DNA from: Paenibacillus amylolyticus
GTDB taxonomy: Bacteria > Bacillota > Bacilli > Paenibacillales > Paenibacillaceae
Direction of reading: 5' to 3'
Assembly: GCF_003719335.1 (NCBI RefSeq)
Contig: NZ_RIAS01000005.1
Coordinates: 372,001-436,000, forward strand
DNA length: 64,000 nucleotides
Shown here one piece after another: positions 27,637 through 37,549 of the stretch. Under the pieces are notes generated by a model. That model was not told where the DNA came from, did no database searches, and worked only from the letters and a program-made list of their open reading frames with translations. Every line of letters starts with the position of its first letter. The stretch's first letter is position 1. The position numbers and the translations under genes are program-made.

Positions 27637-30600
27637 ATGAGTGGATTTGAGGAGAAGAGAAAACGGTTTGAGTTGTTGATGAAACAGGCAGAACTTCCGG
27701 CAGGTTTGACTGACCCTTATTTCTTGGATGGGTGGATTGAACAGGTCGAGACCAATCGTACGAATCGCGAATGGCATATCCAGATTGGTAAGGACACACT
27801 GGTGCCTGCGCCGATCTATCGAACGTTCAGTCTGCATATTCAGGAGAAGTTAAATCATATTGCCAAAATTACATTTGCTTTTAAATATACAGACAAGGTG
27901 CTGTCTAACGATATCGTAAATGAATATTGGAACCTGTTTCTGGAGTGGGTTACTCGTGAAATTCCGTCTGTAAATGGCTGGATGAATCGTGCGACAGTGG
28001 AGTGTGAAGCCGATCTGCTGCAACTGACGATGAGTGATTCCACATCCATGGAACTTGCTCGCAAAAAGCAGATTGATCAAGCCATTACCAGATTCTACGA
28101 AAAGTATTTTCACTTGCCACTTCGTATTAAAATGCAGGTGGGCGAAGCGGGAAGCAACAAAGAAGCAATGGAGCAATTCCAGGCTCAGAAGAAAGTAGAA
28201 GAACGACAGGTTATCGAAAAAATGATGAGTGAAGTCATCGAGACCGAGCTGCCAGAAGAAGAAGATCAAGGTGATGTGCGGTTGCAGATGGGGTATGAGA
28301 TCAAAGAGCCGGCTGTACCGATGCAAGAAGTTCAGGATGAAGAGAAGAAAATTACACTCCAGGGAACGATCTTTGGTCTGGACCGCAAGGAACTGCGGAA
28401 TGGAAATACGTTATTCACCTTCTATCTGACAGACTTTACGGATTCAATGCAAATGAAGATGTTTGCCAAAACCAAAGAAGATGTCAAAATACTCAGCTTG
28501 CTGGCAAATGGAAAATGGGTGAAAGTTCGTGGACGTGTAGAGTACGATCGTTTTATGCAAATTCCTGAGCTTGCTATGATTCCTTCGGATCTGACTGAAA
28601 TCAAAGCACCGCCATCTCGTAAGGATACAGCAGAGGAGAAACGTGTAGAATTCCACTTACACTCCACGATGAGTACGATGGATGCCGTAACGTCGATTGA
28701 TAAATATGTGAAAACAGCTGCTGATTGGGGACACAAGGCGATTGCCGTCACTGACCATGGTGGTGTTCAGGTCTATCCGGAAGCAGCCAAGGCAGCGAAG
28801 AAAAATGGCATTAAAATGATTTATGGCCTGGAAGCGAATGTGGTGAATGACTCTGTAGCGGTTGTCCTGAATCCACAACCAATGGATCTGAAAACGGCCA
28901 CGTATATCGTCTTTGATATCGAGACCACGGGACTGTCGGTAACGCAGAACAAAATCATTGAGATTGCCGCTGTCAAAGTTCAAGAGGGGAAAGAAGTGGA
29001 TCGTTTTGCTACCTTTGTCAATCCGCATGAACGAATCCCATACAACATTCAGCAGTTAACCAACATTACAGATGAGATGGTAAAAGATGCACCAGAGCTT
29101 GAACCGGTTATTCGTGATTTTGTTGCTTTTGCAGGAGATGGTGTATTGGTCGCGCACAATGCACGGTTTGATATGGGCTTTATCCAGGCATCCCTCAAAA
29201 ATCTGGACATGCCTGAGCTGCCAAACCCGGTGCTTGATACCTTAGAACTGGCTCGTCTTTTATATCCCAAAATGAAAAATCACCGGTTGAATACACTGGC
29301 CGATAAGTATAAAGTTGCGCTGGAAAGCCATCACCGGGCGATCGACGATACGATTGCTTTGGCGGGTATTTTAAATGGACTGATCAATGATGCAGCTCAA
29401 TTAAAAGGTCTGACGATGTTGGATCGTTTGAATGATTTCGTTGGGGTAGATTTGTCGAATACACGTCCTTTCCACTGCGGAATCTACGCGTTGAATGATG
29501 TAGGCAAGAAAAATCTGTATAAGCTGGTTTCCCTCTCACATACCGAGTACTTCAAACGTGTTGCATGTATACCGAAGTCCAAGCTGGTAAGCTTACGCGA
29601 AGGATTGGTTGTCATATCTGGCTGTGAAAAGGGAGAGTTTTTCGAGGCAGTTCTAAACAAATCGGTAGAAGAAGCCGAGGAAATCGCCGAGTTTTATGAC
29701 ATTCTGGAGATTCAACCGCTGACCATGTACATGCATCTGGTGGATAAAGGACTTGTTGCCACACCCGAAGAGTTGAAACTTGCGGTTCGTAAAGTCGTAG
29801 ATATCGGTGCGAAATTGAATAAACCTGTCATAGCTACAGGTAACGTTCATTACTTGGAGCCAAGAGATAAAATTTATCGGGATATTACGATTCATGGGAT
29901 TACCGGATTCAGTCCGCTTAAAGATCAGCGCAAACCGGATGCTCACTTTAGAACGACAGCCGAAATGTTGGAGGAATTCCAGTTCCTTGGACAGGATAAA
30001 GCGTACGAAGTTGTGGTTACCAATACCATTGAGCTAGCCGATCGTTTTGAGGAGATCAAGCTCTTCCCGGACAAACTCTTTACGCCGATTTTGGAGGGCG
30101 CGGAGGAGGAAATCCGTAACACCTGTTACAACACGGCCAAATCGATCTATGGTGAAGACCTGCCGGAAGTGATTATTGCTCGTTTGGAAAAAGAATTGCA
30201 GCCAATCATCAAATACGGATTTTCTGCCAACTATCTGATCTCGGAACGTCTCGTTAAAAAATCAAATCAGGATGGTTATCTTGTAGGTTCGCGGGGATCG
30301 GTGGGTTCGTCCGTCGTAGCAACGTTCCTTGGTATCTCAGAAGTTAATCCGCTTCCTGCACATTATATCTGTGTGAACCCTGAATGTAAGCATAGCGAAT
30401 GGTTCCTTGACGGTAGTGTACCGAGTGGATTTGACTTGCCAGACAAACCATGTCCTGATTGCGGGGGGAAACTCAAAGGGGAAGGACAGGATATTCCGTT
30501 TGAAACTTTCCTTGGGTTTAAAGGGGATAAAGTTCCCGATATCGACTTGAACTTCTCGGGGGATTATCAGCCCCATGCCCATAACTACACGAAAGTGCTG

Positions 30601-31959
30601 TTTAGTGAGAAAAGTGTGTTCCGTGCGGGTACGATCGGAACGGTCGCTGAGAAAACGGCGTTTGGTTTTGCGAAGAAATACGAAGAACAACATCAAAAGA
30701 AATGGCGCGGCGCCGAGCTGAATCGTCTGGCATCCGGCTGTACCGGTGTAAAGCGAAGCACGGGACAGCATCCCGGCGGAATCGTCGTTGTACCGGATTA
30801 TATTGAAGTGGAAGATGTTACACCTGTCCAGTATCCGGCAGATGATGTTACAGCAGAGTGGAAAACAACCCATTTTGACTATCACGCATTTGAAGAAAAC
30901 CTGCTGAAGCTTGATATTCTGGGACACGATGATCCGACGATGATGCGTATGCTGCAGGATCTTACGGGCGTTGATCCAACAACGATTCCGATGAATGATC
31001 CCAAAGTAATGAGTATGTTCAACTCCACGGATGCCCTTGGCGTAACCCCGGAGCAGATTCGCTCCCCTGTTGCCACATTCGGTGTGCCAGAGATGGGTAC
31101 GAAATTCGTGCGTCAGATGCTTGTCGAATCCCAGCCGTCGTCTTTTGCCGATTTGCTGCAGATTTCGGGGCTTTCTCACGGGACGGGCGTATGGCTTGGT
31201 AATGCGCAGGATCTGATCAAGAACGGCACATGTAACATCAAAACGGTAATTGGCTGTCGGGATGATATTATGTTGTTCCTGATCTACAAGGCGGGAATGG
31301 ATGCGAGTCTGGCCTTTAAGATTACAGAAAGTGTTCGTAAAGGACGTGGACTGCCGCAGGAATGGATTGATGAGATGAAAAACTGCAAGGTACCGCAGTG
31401 GTACATTGACTCCTGTCTCAAAATCCAATACATGTTCCCGAAAGCCCACGCGGCTGCTTACGTTATTTCAGCGGTACGTACAGCATTTTTCAAGTTGTAT
31501 CATCCGATTGAATATTATGCGACATACTTTACCGTTCGTGCAGACGAGTTGGACATTGAGCTGGTGTGTCAGGGCTATGATGCCATCTATCGCAAAATCG
31601 TAGAGATCGAACAGCTCGGTTTCCAGGCACCGCCAAAAGAGAAAAACATGTTACCTGTCCTCGAAATGGCACTGGAGATGACCGCCCGCGGCTTCTCGCT
31701 TAAACCGATTGATCTGTACCGTTCGGAAGCGACAAAATTCATCGTGGACGAGAAGTCTTTGATTCCTCCATTCTCTGCACTTGCGGGTATTGGGGATAAC
31801 GCGGCTCGTAACATTGCTGCGGCTCGCGAGCATGGTGAGTTTTTGTCCATTGAAGATTTCCAGCAGAAGTCCAAAGCAACGAAAACGATCGTTGAACTAC
31901 TGACCAACATGGGATGTTTCCGTGGTTTGCCTGAGAGCAATCAGCTGTCCTTGTTCTAA
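27637..31959 (+). CDS. polC: DNA polymerase III alpha subunit PolC
   Basis: This 1440-residue Gram-positive replicase has an N-terminal domain (1-230) and an OB domain (about 235-330). A PHP domain follows (HLHS at 340-343), split by the DEDDh proofreading exonuclease (FDIETTG at 426-432, D427/E429). Next come a Cys4 zinc element (CVNPEC and CPDCG) and the polymerase core with catalytic aspartates D968 and D970 in PDIDLNFSG. Length and order match B. subtilis PolC. ATG 27637 follows AGGAGG, and an in-frame ATG at 27529 lacks a site. It follows proS, as in Bacillus. Confidence 0.98.
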   Translation: MSGFEEKRKRFELLMKQAELPAGLTDPYFLDGWIEQVETNRTNREWHIQIGKDTLVPAPIYRTFSLHIQEKLNHIAKITFAFKYTDKVLSNDIVNEYWNLFLEWVTREIPSVNGWMNRATVECEADLLQLTMSDSTSMELARKKQIDQAITRFYEKYFHLPLRIKMQVGEAGSNKEAMEQFQAQKKVEERQVIEKMMSEVIETELPEEEDQGDVRLQMGYEIKEPAVPMQEVQDEEKKITLQGTIFGLDRKELRNGNTLFTFYLTDFTDSMQMKMFAKTKEDVKILSLLANGKWVKVRGRVEYDRFMQIPELAMIPSDLTEIKAPPSRKDTAEEKRVEFHLHSTMSTMDAVTSIDKYVKTAADWGHKAIAVTDHGGVQVYPEAAKAAKKNGIKMIYGLEANVVNDSVAVVLNPQPMDLKTATYIVFDIETTGLSVTQNKIIEIAAVKVQEGKEVDRFATFVNPHERIPYNIQQLTNITDEMVKDAPELEPVIRDFVAFAGDGVLVAHNARFDMGFIQASLKNLDMPELPNPVLDTLELARLLYPKMKNHRLNTLADKYKVALESHHRAIDDTIALAGILNGLINDAAQLKGLTMLDRLNDFVGVDLSNTRPFHCGIYALNDVGKKNLYKLVSLSHTEYFKRVACIPKSKLVSLREGLVVISGCEKGEFFEAVLNKSVEEAEEIAEFYDILEIQPLTMYMHLVDKGLVATPEELKLAVRKVVDIGAKLNKPVIATGNVHYLEPRDKIYRDITIHGITGFSPLKDQRKPDAHFRTTAEMLEEFQFLGQDKAYEVVVTNTIELADRFEEIKLFPDKLFTPILEGAEEEIRNTCYNTAKSIYGEDLPEVIIARLEKELQPIIKYGFSANYLISERLVKKSNQDGYLVGSRGSVGSSVVATFLGISEVNPLPAHYICVNPECKHSEWFLDGSVPSGFDLPDKPCPDCGGKLKGEGQDIPFETFLGFKGDKVPDIDLNFSGDYQPHAHNYTKVLFSEKSVFRAGTIGTVAEKTAFGFAKKYEEQHQKKWRGAELNRLASGCTGVKRSTGQHPGGIVVVPDYIEVEDVTPVQYPADDVTAEWKTTHFDYHAFEENLLKLDILGHDDPTMMRMLQDLTGVDPTTIPMNDPKVMSMFNSTDALGVTPEQIRSPVATFGVPEMGTKFVRQMLVESQPSSFADLLQISGLSHGTGVWLGNAQDLIKNGTCNIKTVIGCRDDIMLFLIYKAGMDASLAFKITESVRKGRGLPQEWIDEMKNCKVPQWYIDSCLKIQYMFPKAHAAAYVISAVRTAFFKLYHPIEYYATYFTVRADELDIELVCQGYDAIYRKIVEIEQLGFQAPPKEKNMLPVLEMALEMTARGFSLKPIDLYRSEATKFIVDEKSLIPPFSALAGIGDNAARNIAAAREHGEFLSIEDFQQKSKATKTIVELLTNMGCFRGLPESNQLSLF

Positions 31960-32059
31960 TAGGTAGAAAATTAGCAGAATAACTTCATTGGTTATGTCCT
32001 TAAGCCATATACTTCGATTTTTCCTTCATTAGTGTGGTTGCTATGCAAAGGTGGGTTAC

Positions 32060-32088
32060 TTGTCACTATTACCAGACTATGTTATAAT
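32060..32088 (+). promoter_or_regulatory. Strong sigma-A-type promoter for the rimP-nusA-infB operon
   Basis: TTGTCA (-35) and a consensus TATAAT (-10) are spaced 17 bases apart. The predicted start near 32095 gives a leader of about 130 bases containing a GAAA-capped hairpin. The 100 bases between polC and this promoter hold nothing I can identify. Confidence 0.8.
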
Positions 32089-32120
32089 TTTTGAAGTGAA
32101 CGAGATAGTACGAATTTCTG

Positions 32121-32150
32121 AAGAGTGGGGAAACCCACTCTTTAGTCTTT
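32121..32150 (+). promoter_or_regulatory. Leader hairpin upstream of rimP (possible attenuator)
   Basis: AAGAGTGGG (32121-32129) pairs perfectly with CCCACTCTT (32134-32142) over a GAAA loop, followed by the T-rich TAGTCTTT. It sits in the 5' leader about 30 bases after the predicted start. The form is that of a terminator with a weak tail and could allow NusA-dependent feedback. Confidence 0.65.
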
Positions 32151-32227
32151 GGTATACAAGAATCTTGGGTATTTAATCATCTGCCAGCGATTATAGTTGG
32201 TGTGACCTAAGTTGGAGGTTATCGGTT

Positions 32228-32689
32228 TTGAGCACAACGAATATTAAATCTACCGTGGAAGAAATGATCCAACCCTACTTGAACGAACAAGGCTTCGAGC
32301 TGGTTGACATCGAATACGTCAAAGAAGGCAGCAACTGGTTTTTACGGGTGTATGTCGACAAAGAGGGTGGAATCGACATCGACGATTGTGTCTTGATCAG
32401 CGAAAAGCTGAGTGCCAAGCTGGATGAGAACGATCCGATCCCATCTGTCTATTTCCTTGAAGTGTCTTCTCCCGGTGCGGAGCGTCCACTGAAAAAAGCG
32501 GAGGATGTTGCCAAAGCCGTAGGCAAAAACGTATTTGTTACAACCTACGAGCCGGTGAATAAATTAAAGGAATTCGAAGGCAAGCTGCTTTCCTTTGATA
32601 ATGGGGAGCTTGTGATTGAAACAGGCAAGAAGCAGCATTCCATTTCTTATGAAAAGGTTGCCAGTGCGCGCTTGGCCATTTTGTTTTAA
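32228..32689 (+). CDS. rimP: Ribosome maturation factor RimP
   Basis: The 153-residue two-domain protein acts in 30S assembly (central pseudoknot and S12 region). Motifs are GFELVDIEYVKEGSNWFLRV and the VSSPGAERPLKKAEDV segment. The start is TTG 32228, following TTGGAGGTT. It is the first gene of the nusA operon, as in most Firmicutes. Confidence 0.97.
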   Translation: MSTTNIKSTVEEMIQPYLNEQGFELVDIEYVKEGSNWFLRVYVDKEGGIDIDDCVLISEKLSAKLDENDPIPSVYFLEVSSPGAERPLKKAEDVAKAVGKNVFVTTYEPVNKLKEFEGKLLSFDNGELVIETGKKQHSISYEKVASARLAILF

Positions 32690-32733
32690 AGTGCCTTGTT
32701 CACTTGATTAATGAAAAAGACACATCTCACGAT

Positions 32734-32774
32734 AACGGCAAGGTGCTCACAAGTTTCGAGCCTTTCGCCGTTTT
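32734..32774 (+). terminator. Hairpin with TTTT between rimP and nusA
   Basis: AACGGC (32734-32739) pairs with GCCGTT (32767-32772) and GCTC with GAGC inside, ending in TTTT. It is a plausible attenuator between rimP and nusA. Internal loops make it weaker than a classical terminator. Confidence 0.5.
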
Positions 32775-32813
32775 ACGTATGGGATGCCATGTTTGAAAGG
32801 GGGATCAACATTC

Positions 32814-33911
32814 ATGAGTATGGATTTTATTGAAGCAATGAATGAATTGGAACGGGAAAAAGGGATCAGCAAGGATGTGCTGTTTGAAGCGATCGAGGCT
32901 GCACTTATCTCCAGTTACAAGCGTAATTTTAACACGGCGCAGAATGTACGTGTTGACATGAACCGCAATACGGGGGTTATTCGCGTATATGCCCGCAAAC
33001 TGATCGTGGAAGAAGTCCTGGATTCACGCACTGAGATTTCATTGCCTGCTGCACGGGAAATCAATCCACACTTCCAGTTGGAAGATATTGCGGAGATTGA
33101 AGTTACGCCGCGTGACTTTGGACGTATCGCCGCACAAACGGCTAAACAGGTTGTAACTCAGCGTATTCGTGAAGCCGAACGTGGCCTGATCTACAATGCT
33201 TTCGTGGATAAGGAAGAAGATATCGTTACGGGAGTAGTGCAACGTCAGGATCTGCGCAATATCTACATCGATCTGGGCAAAATCGAAGCGGCACTGCCAC
33301 TCACCGAATTAATGCCGAACGAGAAGTTTGTTCACGGTGACCGCATCAAGGCGTACATCACTAAGGTCGAGAATACGACTAAAGGGCCGCAAATCATTTT
33401 ATCACGAACTCATCCAGGTCTCTTGAAACGTCTGTTTGAACTGGAAGTACCTGAGATTTTTGACGGTGTAGTTGAAATTCGTTCGGTTGCCCGTGAAGCA
33501 GGATTCCGCTCCAAAATTGCAGTACATTCTCGCAACGAGGAAGTTGATCCGGTTGGATCTTGTGTAGGTCCAAAAGGGATGCGCGTGCAGACCATTGTGG
33601 GTGAGCTGCGCGGTGAGAAAATCGACATCGTTCGTTTTTCCGAACAAGTGGACGAATATGTGGCAAATGCTCTGAGTCCTTCCAAAGTCTTGGAGGTTCA
33701 CGTGTTCGAGGAGGAGAAGATGGCTCGGGTGATCGTTCCTGACTATCAACTGTCCCTTGCCATCGGCATCAAAGGTCAAAATGCTCGATTGGCAGCCAAA
33801 TTAACAGGCTGGAAGATCGACATTAAGAGCGAGAGCCAGGCGGAGCAGGAATTCGGCAGAGAAAAAGATTCTTCTTCGGAAATGCATCAGGATTCCGTCT
33901 CCGTCGATTAA
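32814..33911 (+). CDS. nusA: Transcription termination/antitermination factor NusA
   Basis: The 365-residue protein has an N-terminal RNA-polymerase-binding domain (1-125), an S1 domain (about 135-200) and KH1/KH2 domains (GSCVGPKGMRVQTIVGELRG and SLAIGIKGQNARLAAKLTGW). It lacks the C-terminal acidic repeats of E. coli NusA, as is normal in Firmicutes. NusA promotes pausing and intrinsic termination. I chose ATG 32814 after AAAGGGGGATC. An in-frame codon at 32784 lacks a site. Confidence 0.98.
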   Translation: MSMDFIEAMNELEREKGISKDVLFEAIEAALISSYKRNFNTAQNVRVDMNRNTGVIRVYARKLIVEEVLDSRTEISLPAAREINPHFQLEDIAEIEVTPRDFGRIAAQTAKQVVTQRIREAERGLIYNAFVDKEEDIVTGVVQRQDLRNIYIDLGKIEAALPLTELMPNEKFVHGDRIKAYITKVENTTKGPQIILSRTHPGLLKRLFELEVPEIFDGVVEIRSVAREAGFRSKIAVHSRNEEVDPVGSCVGPKGMRVQTIVGELRGEKIDIVRFSEQVDEYVANALSPSKVLEVHVFEEEKMARVIVPDYQLSLAIGIKGQNARLAAKLTGWKIDIKSESQAEQEFGREKDSSSEMHQDSVSVD

Positions 33912-33939
33912 AGGAAAGCACGGAGGGGGGCGCTGACGT

Positions 33940-34248
33940 ATGAAACCTAAAAAAGTGCCGCTACGCAAATGTGTGGCATGCCAAGAAATGATGCCCAAAA
34001 AACAACTGATTCGCATTGTTAAAACGCCTGAGGACGAAGTGTTAATTGATTTGACTGGTAAGAAGTCCGGACGAGGCGCATATCTGTGTGGCAAAGAGTC
34101 TTGTTTCAAGCTTGCACTCAAAAATCGTGCGCTTGATCGAGCCCTGAAGAGTAAAGTTTCACCAGAAATCTATGAACAGCTCGCTGCTGATTTCGTTGCA
34201 GTTGAGGATGAATTCATAGCTGCACAGGAGCGTGAACAGGATGAGTGA
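33940..34248 (+). CDS. rnpM: RNase P modulator RnpM (YlxR)
   Basis: The 102-residue YlxR/DUF448 protein carries the conserved RKCVACQEMMPKKQLIRIV and GRGAYLCGKESCF blocks, with paired cysteines. In B. subtilis YlxR binds the RNase P RNA and modulates its activity, hence the name RnpM. It always sits between nusA and ylxQ, as here. Its end overlaps the ylxQ start by eight bases. Confidence 0.94.
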   Translation: MKPKKVPLRKCVACQEMMPKKQLIRIVKTPEDEVLIDLTGKKSGRGAYLCGKESCFKLALKNRALDRALKSKVSPEIYEQLAADFVAVEDEFIAAQEREQDE

Positions 34249-34570
34249 TACGAAAGTGTTGTCTTACCTCGGTCTATCCATGCGCGCTGGTAAGTTGCTC
34301 ACGGGTGATGAGATTGTGCACAAGGCGATCCGTTCGGGTGAAGCCAAGATGGTTATAGTTGCAGGAGACGCCTCGGCGAATACACAAAAGAAATTTCGCG
34401 ACAAATGTGCTACTTACAAGGTTCCGCTTCTTATCGGATTGGATCGTGACCGTATCGGGTCAAGCATCGGTAAAGACACGCGGGTGGTTCTTGCAGTAAC
34501 AGACCTTGGGTTTGCAAAAATGATCTCCAAGCAAGTCGGTATAATGTCGGAGGTGGAGTATATTGAGTAA
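34241..34570 (+). CDS. ylxQ: L7Ae-family RNA-binding protein YlxQ
   Basis: The 109-residue L7Ae/L30e-fold protein ([20 protein letters not shown] and [15 protein letters not shown] segments) belongs to a family that recognises kink-turn RNA. B. subtilis YlxQ is a kink-turn binder of uncertain target. ATG 34241 is ten bases after AGGAG, while GTG 34232 lies too close to the site. The stop overlaps the infB start. Confidence 0.93.
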   Translation: MSDTKVLSYLGLSMRAGKLLTGDEIVHKAIRSGEAKMVIVAGDASANTQKKFRDKCATYKVPLLIGLDRDRIGSSIGKDTRVVLAVTDLGFAKMISKQVGIMSEVEYIE

Positions 34571-37139
34571 ACAGGAAAACAAGGAAAAATTGCGAGTTTA
34601 TGAATATGCGAAGTCCCTTAACATGAGCAGTAAAGAAATTATAACCATTCTTAAGAAGCTGGACATTCCCGTTAACAACCATATGAGTGTGATGGAGAAT
34701 GGTTCAGTCGGTAAAGTGGAACAATTTTTTAAAGATATTAAATCCACTGCCGCTTCGAAACAAGGTGGCGAAGCCAAGTCTGTTGCGACTTCGGCTGTAC
34801 GCAGTGACAAACCAGTGGACAGCAACAAGCCGGGCGGCGGAGTGAACACGCCGAGTAACAGTACAACAGCCGGTAGTCCCGTACAAACAAAAATACAACA
34901 GGAAAAGCAGGTAGGTATGAACAATAGACCAAATTCCAACAATAACAATGGCACTCAAAGACCAAGCGGCCAAGACAGCCGTAACAGAACAAATTCTTCT
35001 TCCCAAGGCTCAAGCCAAGGAGGACAAACAGGAAACCGTCCAAGACCAGCTTCAAGTGGTCAAGGCAGCACAGCTTCACGTCCACAAGGTTCGGGTCAAC
35101 GTCCGAACAATAGTGGCGGTCCAGGCAGATCTGCAGGACCGAACAGCGGTGGCAACTCTGGCAACAACGCTAACCGTACTGGTGGTCAGGGACAACAAGG
35201 TGGCCAGCGTAGAGGTGGTCAAGGCAATTCCGGTAATAACAGCGGCAACCGTTCCAACAGTGGTGGCGGTGGCGGACGTCGTTTCGACGATAACCGTGGT
35301 GGCGGTAACTTCCGTAATAACCGTGGTGGCAAGAACAACCGTAACAGAAATCAGCAGCAGTATGTGCAACGTGAGAAAATCGATAATACACCGAAGAAAA
35401 TCATCGTTCGCGGCGATATGACGGTTGGTGAAACAGCGAAACTTCTTCACAAGGATGCTTCTGAAGTTATTAAAAAGCTGATTGGTATGGGTGTTATGGC
35501 AACCATTAACCAAGAGCTTGATATCGATACCATTCTCCTGCTTGCAGGTGAATTCGGTGTTGAAGTTGAAGTGAAGATTGTGCTTGAAGACGATCGTTTC
35601 GAAACTGTGGAAGAGAATGATGATCCAGCAGATCTTCAATCCCGTCCTCCGGTTGTAACGATCATGGGTCACGTTGACCATGGTAAAACAACATTGCTGG
35701 ATGCCATTCGTTCTACGAATGTAACTGGCGGCGAAGCGGGCGGAATCACGCAACATATCGGTGCTTATCAAGTTGAGATTAACCACAAGAAAATCACGTT
35801 CCTGGATACTCCGGGTCACGAAGCATTTACAGCTATGCGTGCGCGTGGAGCACAAGTTACGGATATGACGATTATTGTAGTAGCAGCTGATGACGGTGTT
35901 ATGCCACAAACGGTTGAAGCGATTAACCATGCCAAAGCAGCAGGTTTGCCAATCATCGTAGCGGTTAACAAAATTGATAAGCCGGGCGCTGATCCTGACA
36001 AAGTGAAACAGGAACTGACCAACTATGAACTCGTTCCGGAAGAGTGGGGCGGAGATACGATCTTTGTAAACGTATCTGCGAAACAAAGAATGGGTCTGGA
36101 AGGTTTGCTTGAAATGATTCTGCTCGTTGCAGAAGTAAATGAATACAAAGCAAATCCGGATAAACGTGCCCGGGGTACGGTCATTGAAGCTGAGCTCGAT
36201 AAAGGCCGTGGACCAGTTGCGCGTATCCTTGTACAGCATGGTACACTGAAAGTCGGAGATGCGTTCGTAGCGGGTAACTGTTTTGGTCGTGTCCGTGCAA
36301 TGGTCAATGATAAGGGCCGTCGTCTCAAAGAAGCCGGACCATCTACACCGGTAGAAATCACTGGTTTGACCGAAGTACCAGGAGCAGGAGATCCGTTCAT
36401 GGTGTTTGAAGATGAGCGTAAAGCTCGCTCCATTGCTGAAAAACGTGCGATTACGCAACGTGAATCCGATCTGGGTACAAACACTCGTGTAACTTTGGAT
36501 GATCTGTTCCAACACATCAAAGATGGCGAGATCAAAGATTTGAATGTGATCATTAAAGGTGACGTGCAAGGTTCGGTTGAAGCATTGAAAGGTTCCCTTG
36601 CGAAGATCGAAGTTGAAGGTGTACGCGTGAAGATCATTCATAGCGGTGCTGGTGCGATCACGGAATCCGACATCATTTTGGCTGCGGCTTCCAATGCCAT
36701 CGTGATCGGTTTCAACGTTCGTCCTGAAAACCAGGCAAAAATCACTGCGGATCAAGAACAAGTAGACATTCGTCTGCACCGCGTCATCTACAGTGTTATC
36801 GAAGAGATTGAACAAGCAATGAAGGGTATGCTTGATCCAATCTACAAAGAAAAAGTGATTGGCCATGCTGAAGTACGGAATACCTTCTCCATCAGTAAAG
36901 TGGGTACCATTGCAGGTTGTATGGTTACCTCGGGCAAAATCACTCGTTCTGCGGAAGCACGCCTGATTCGTGATGGTATCGTCCTTTACGAAGGTAAGCT
37001 GGATTCCCTGAAACGCTTTAAAGATGATGCCAAAGAAGTGGCTCAAGGTTATGAGTGTGGTATTACATTGGATAAATACAACGATCTCAAGGAAGGCGAC
37101 GTTATCGAAGCCTTCATTATGGAGACCGTACAACGATAA
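34563..37139 (+). CDS. infB: Translation initiation factor IF-2
   Basis: This 858-residue GTPase brings fMet-tRNA to the 30S subunit. An IF2-N domain at 8-60 is followed by a low-complexity Gly/Asn/Gln/Arg/Ser region (about 85-265), a second IF2-N domain (about 278-330) and the G domain with P-loop GHVDHGKT at 369-376. [14 protein letters not shown] and the C-terminal beta-barrel domains follow. The start is TTG 34563 with GGAGGTGGAG ahead, overlapping ylxQ. An internal ATG could give a shorter isoform as in B. subtilis, but I cannot single one out. Confidence 0.98.
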   Translation: MSKQENKEKLRVYEYAKSLNMSSKEIITILKKLDIPVNNHMSVMENGSVGKVEQFFKDIKSTAASKQGGEAKSVATSAVRSDKPVDSNKPGGGVNTPSNSTTAGSPVQTKIQQEKQVGMNNRPNSNNNNGTQRPSGQDSRNRTNSSSQGSSQGGQTGNRPRPASSGQGSTASRPQGSGQRPNNSGGPGRSAGPNSGGNSGNNANRTGGQGQQGGQRRGGQGNSGNNSGNRSNSGGGGGRRFDDNRGGGNFRNNRGGKNNRNRNQQQYVQREKIDNTPKKIIVRGDMTVGETAKLLHKDASEVIKKLIGMGVMATINQELDIDTILLLAGEFGVEVEVKIVLEDDRFETVEENDDPADLQSRPPVVTIMGHVDHGKTTLLDAIRSTNVTGGEAGGITQHIGAYQVEINHKKITFLDTPGHEAFTAMRARGAQVTDMTIIVVAADDGVMPQTVEAINHAKAAGLPIIVAVNKIDKPGADPDKVKQELTNYELVPEEWGGDTIFVNVSAKQRMGLEGLLEMILLVAEVNEYKANPDKRARGTVIEAELDKGRGPVARILVQHGTLKVGDAFVAGNCFGRVRAMVNDKGRRLKEAGPSTPVEITGLTEVPGAGDPFMVFEDERKARSIAEKRAITQRESDLGTNTRVTLDDLFQHIKDGEIKDLNVIIKGDVQGSVEALKGSLAKIEVEGVRVKIIHSGAGAITESDIILAAASNAIVIGFNVRPENQAKITADQEQVDIRLHRVIYSVIEEIEQAMKGMLDPIYKEKVIGHAEVRNTFSISKVGTIAGCMVTSGKITRSAEARLIRDGIVLYEGKLDSLKRFKDDAKEVAQGYECGITLDKYNDLKEGDVIEAFIMETVQR

Positions 37140-37164
37140 GCAAGGAAGTATGAGGTGAACATCA

Positions 37165-37530
37165 ATGGCTAAGATTCGTACAGGTAGAGTAGGCGAGCAG
37201 ATTAAAAAGGAATTAAGTTTGCTTATCCAGTCAGAACTGAAAGATCCACGCATCGGTTTTATTACGGTGACGGGAGTTGAGGTAACTGGCGACTTGTCGC
37301 AAGCCAAAGTTTATCTGAGTGTCTTCGGTGAACAGGAGCAAAAAGATAACTCGCTTAAAGCACTTGCCAAAGCAAACGGCTTTTTGCGCACGGAGCTGGG
37401 CAAACGTATCCGGTTCCGTCATGTTCCCGAGTTGATATTTAAGATTGATGAATCAATTGCATATGGCAGCCGAATTGAAAAGCTGCTTGGCGATATTGGT
37501 TCCGACAACGACAAAAACGAATCCCAGTAA
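37165..37530 (+). CDS. rbfA: Ribosome-binding factor A
   Basis: The 121-residue single-KH-domain protein needed for 16S 5'-end maturation and cold adaptation shows the signature RVGEQIKKELSLLIQSELKD and the DPRIGFITVTGVEVTGDL block. GAGGTGA lies ahead of the ATG. It sits 25 bases after infB, as in Bacillus. Confidence 0.97.
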   Translation: MAKIRTGRVGEQIKKELSLLIQSELKDPRIGFITVTGVEVTGDLSQAKVYLSVFGEQEQKDNSLKALAKANGFLRTELGKRIRFRHVPELIFKIDESIAYGSRIEKLLGDIGSDNDKNESQ

Positions 37531-37549
37531 CAGAATAGAGGAGACGGCA

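Noticed and set aside
30337-31449. Minus-strand open frame of 370 codons opposite polC
   Set aside because: It has no ribosome site or domain and lies within the conserved polymerase core.
35076-37307. Minus-strand open frame of 743 codons opposite infB
   Set aside because: It mirrors a gene with clear IF-2 domains, shows no family motif, and its Thr/Val-rich end reflects the Gly/Asn repeats of infB read backwards.
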